This document shows positions 4,599 through 5,355 of a stretch of DNA of 5,355 bases, piece by piece. Within the stretch, counting starts at the first letter, position 1. Each line of letters starts with the position of its first letter. The notes under the pieces were generated by a model. It was not told the origin of the DNA. It made no database searches and was given only the letters and a program-made list of their open reading frames with translations. This DNA is from an uncultured Bacteroidota bacterium. GTDB lineage: Bacteria; Bacteroidota; Bacteroidia; Bacteroidales; VadinHA17. The stretch covers positions 1 through 5,355 of the forward strand of contig CAIPJU010000087.1 of the NCBI GenBank assembly GCA_903865465.1. The letters run 5' to 3'. Both the position numbers and the translations under genes were made by a program.

Positions 4599-5355
4599 AT
4601 GAGTCAAATAGTTAGTGTACATGCTCGTGAAATTCTCGACTCCCGAGGCAATCCCACAATCGAAGTCGATGTGGTAACTGAAAGTGGATCTTTCGGTAGA
4701 GCTGCTGTTCCCTCCGGTGCCTCAACAGGTGAAAATGAAGCCCTTGAGCTTCGCGATGGCGACAAAAACCGCTACCTTGGAAAAGGTGTCCTTAAGGCTG
4801 TTCATAATGTAAATAACGTCATAGCCGAAGAGGTTATTGGCATGGATGTTACCGACCAGGCCGGCGTTGATAAGAAGATGATTGAACTCGACGGCACCAG
4901 GACTAAAAGCAACCTTGGAGCAAATGCTATTCTCGGGGTTTCTCTTGCAGTTGCCAAAGCTGCCGCCGTTTACCACGGACTTCCTTTATTTCGCTATATC
5001 GGGGGTACAAGTGCTGTAACTCTTCCTGTTCCTATGATGAATATTATCAATGGAGGATCTCATTCCGATGCCCCTATTGCATTCCAGGAATTCATGATCA
5101 GGCCTGTTGGTGCTCCTTCATTCAGGGAAGGTCTCAGAATGGGAACCGAGGTATTCCATTCTCTGAAAAAAGTTCTCAAGGGACGCGGGCTAAGTACTGC
5201 TGTAGGCGACGAAGGCGGTTTTGCCCCAACTCTCGGTGGTACCGAAGATGCTCTTGAAACTATTATTAAGGCTATCAGCGCTGCCGGTTACACTCCTGGT
5301 AAAGATGTTACCATCGGACTCGACTGTGCTGCCTCTGAATTCTACAGCGACGGGA
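4599..5355 (+). CDS. eno: Enolase (phosphopyruvate hydratase), 5' part, open at window end
   Basis: Enolase interconverts 2-phosphoglycerate and phosphoenolpyruvate in glycolysis and gluconeogenesis in the cytosol. The frame from ATG 4599 is open to the window edge and gives 252 complete codons of a protein normally about 430 residues long. The N-terminus (MSQIVSVHAREILDSRGNPT) and the mobile active-site loop SGASTGENEALELRDGD (39-55) are standard. Active-site residues visible are His155 (GGSHSDAP), Glu164 (FQEFMI) and Glu205 (VGDEGGFAP), with metal ligand Asp242 (LDCAASEFY). The catalytic Lys and the last two metal ligands lie beyond the edge. The gene starts 98 nt after rplQ and beyond a terminator, so it probably has its own promoter. 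The leader (AATATAAATCAAAAAACT) is A-rich with no SD, and I see no convincing -7/-33 pair. The protein appears intact as far as it goes. Confidence 0.97.
   Translation, partial: MSQIVSVHAREILDSRGNPTIEVDVVTESGSFGRAAVPSGASTGENEALELRDGDKNRYLGKGVLKAVHNVNNVIAEEVIGMDVTDQAGVDKKMIELDGTRTKSNLGANAILGVSLAVAKAAAVYHGLPLFRYIGGTSAVTLPVPMMNIINGGSHSDAPIAFQEFMIRPVGAPSFREGLRMGTEVFHSLKKVLKGRGLSTAVGDEGGFAPTLGGTEDALETIIKAISAAGYTPGKDVTIGLDCAASEFYSDG

Noticed and set aside
4722..4976. An 84-codon minus-strand open frame opposite eno.
   Set aside because: The plus-strand frame is unmistakably enolase with active-site residues; the minus-strand frame is its shadow.

Overview
This window is an ordinary but information-rich housekeeping region: the distal part of the spc/alpha ribosomal-protein superoperon, followed by a separately terminated enolase gene. 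Protein details point to Bacteroidota, probably class Bacteroidia. They include a 38-residue L36 without its zinc ligands, a cysteine-free S4 N-terminus, the order secY-map-infA-rpmJ-rpsM-rpsK-rpsD-rpoA-rplQ with no adk between secY and map, A/T-rich leaders with almost no Shine-Dalgarno sequences, and an alanine/lysine-rich tail on L17. The genus cannot be fixed from this window alone.

Layout, all on the + strand: the 3' end of secY (1-341), map (360-1136), infA (1140-1358), rpmJ (1373-1489), rpsM (1529-1906), rpsK (1914-2303), rpsD (2349-2957), rpoA (2976-3968) and rplQ (3997-4500). An intrinsic terminator (about 4523-4561) follows, then the 5' two-thirds or so of eno (4599 to the window end, open). 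Gaps inside the ribosomal block are 3 to 45 nt, consistent with one long transcript. The only larger gap (98 nt, rplQ to eno) holds the terminator and an AT-rich leader. No stretch over 300 nt lacks a gene.

The genes form a gene-expression module: a protein-export channel subunit (SecY), N-terminal methionine removal (MetAP), translation initiation (IF-1), small-subunit proteins S13, S11 and S4, large-subunit proteins L36 and L17, and the RNA polymerase alpha subunit. Enolase belongs to glycolysis and appears to be its own transcription unit.

No tRNA, rRNA, CRISPR, mobile element, frameshift or foreign insertion was seen, and nothing here suggests an undescribed system. The points worth a second look are small: lost zinc ligands in two ribosomal proteins, lysine for the usual arginine in a SecY cytosolic loop, a Bacteroidota-type -7 match before rpsM, a Tyr next to a MetAP metal ligand, the L17 tail, and SD-less leaders.
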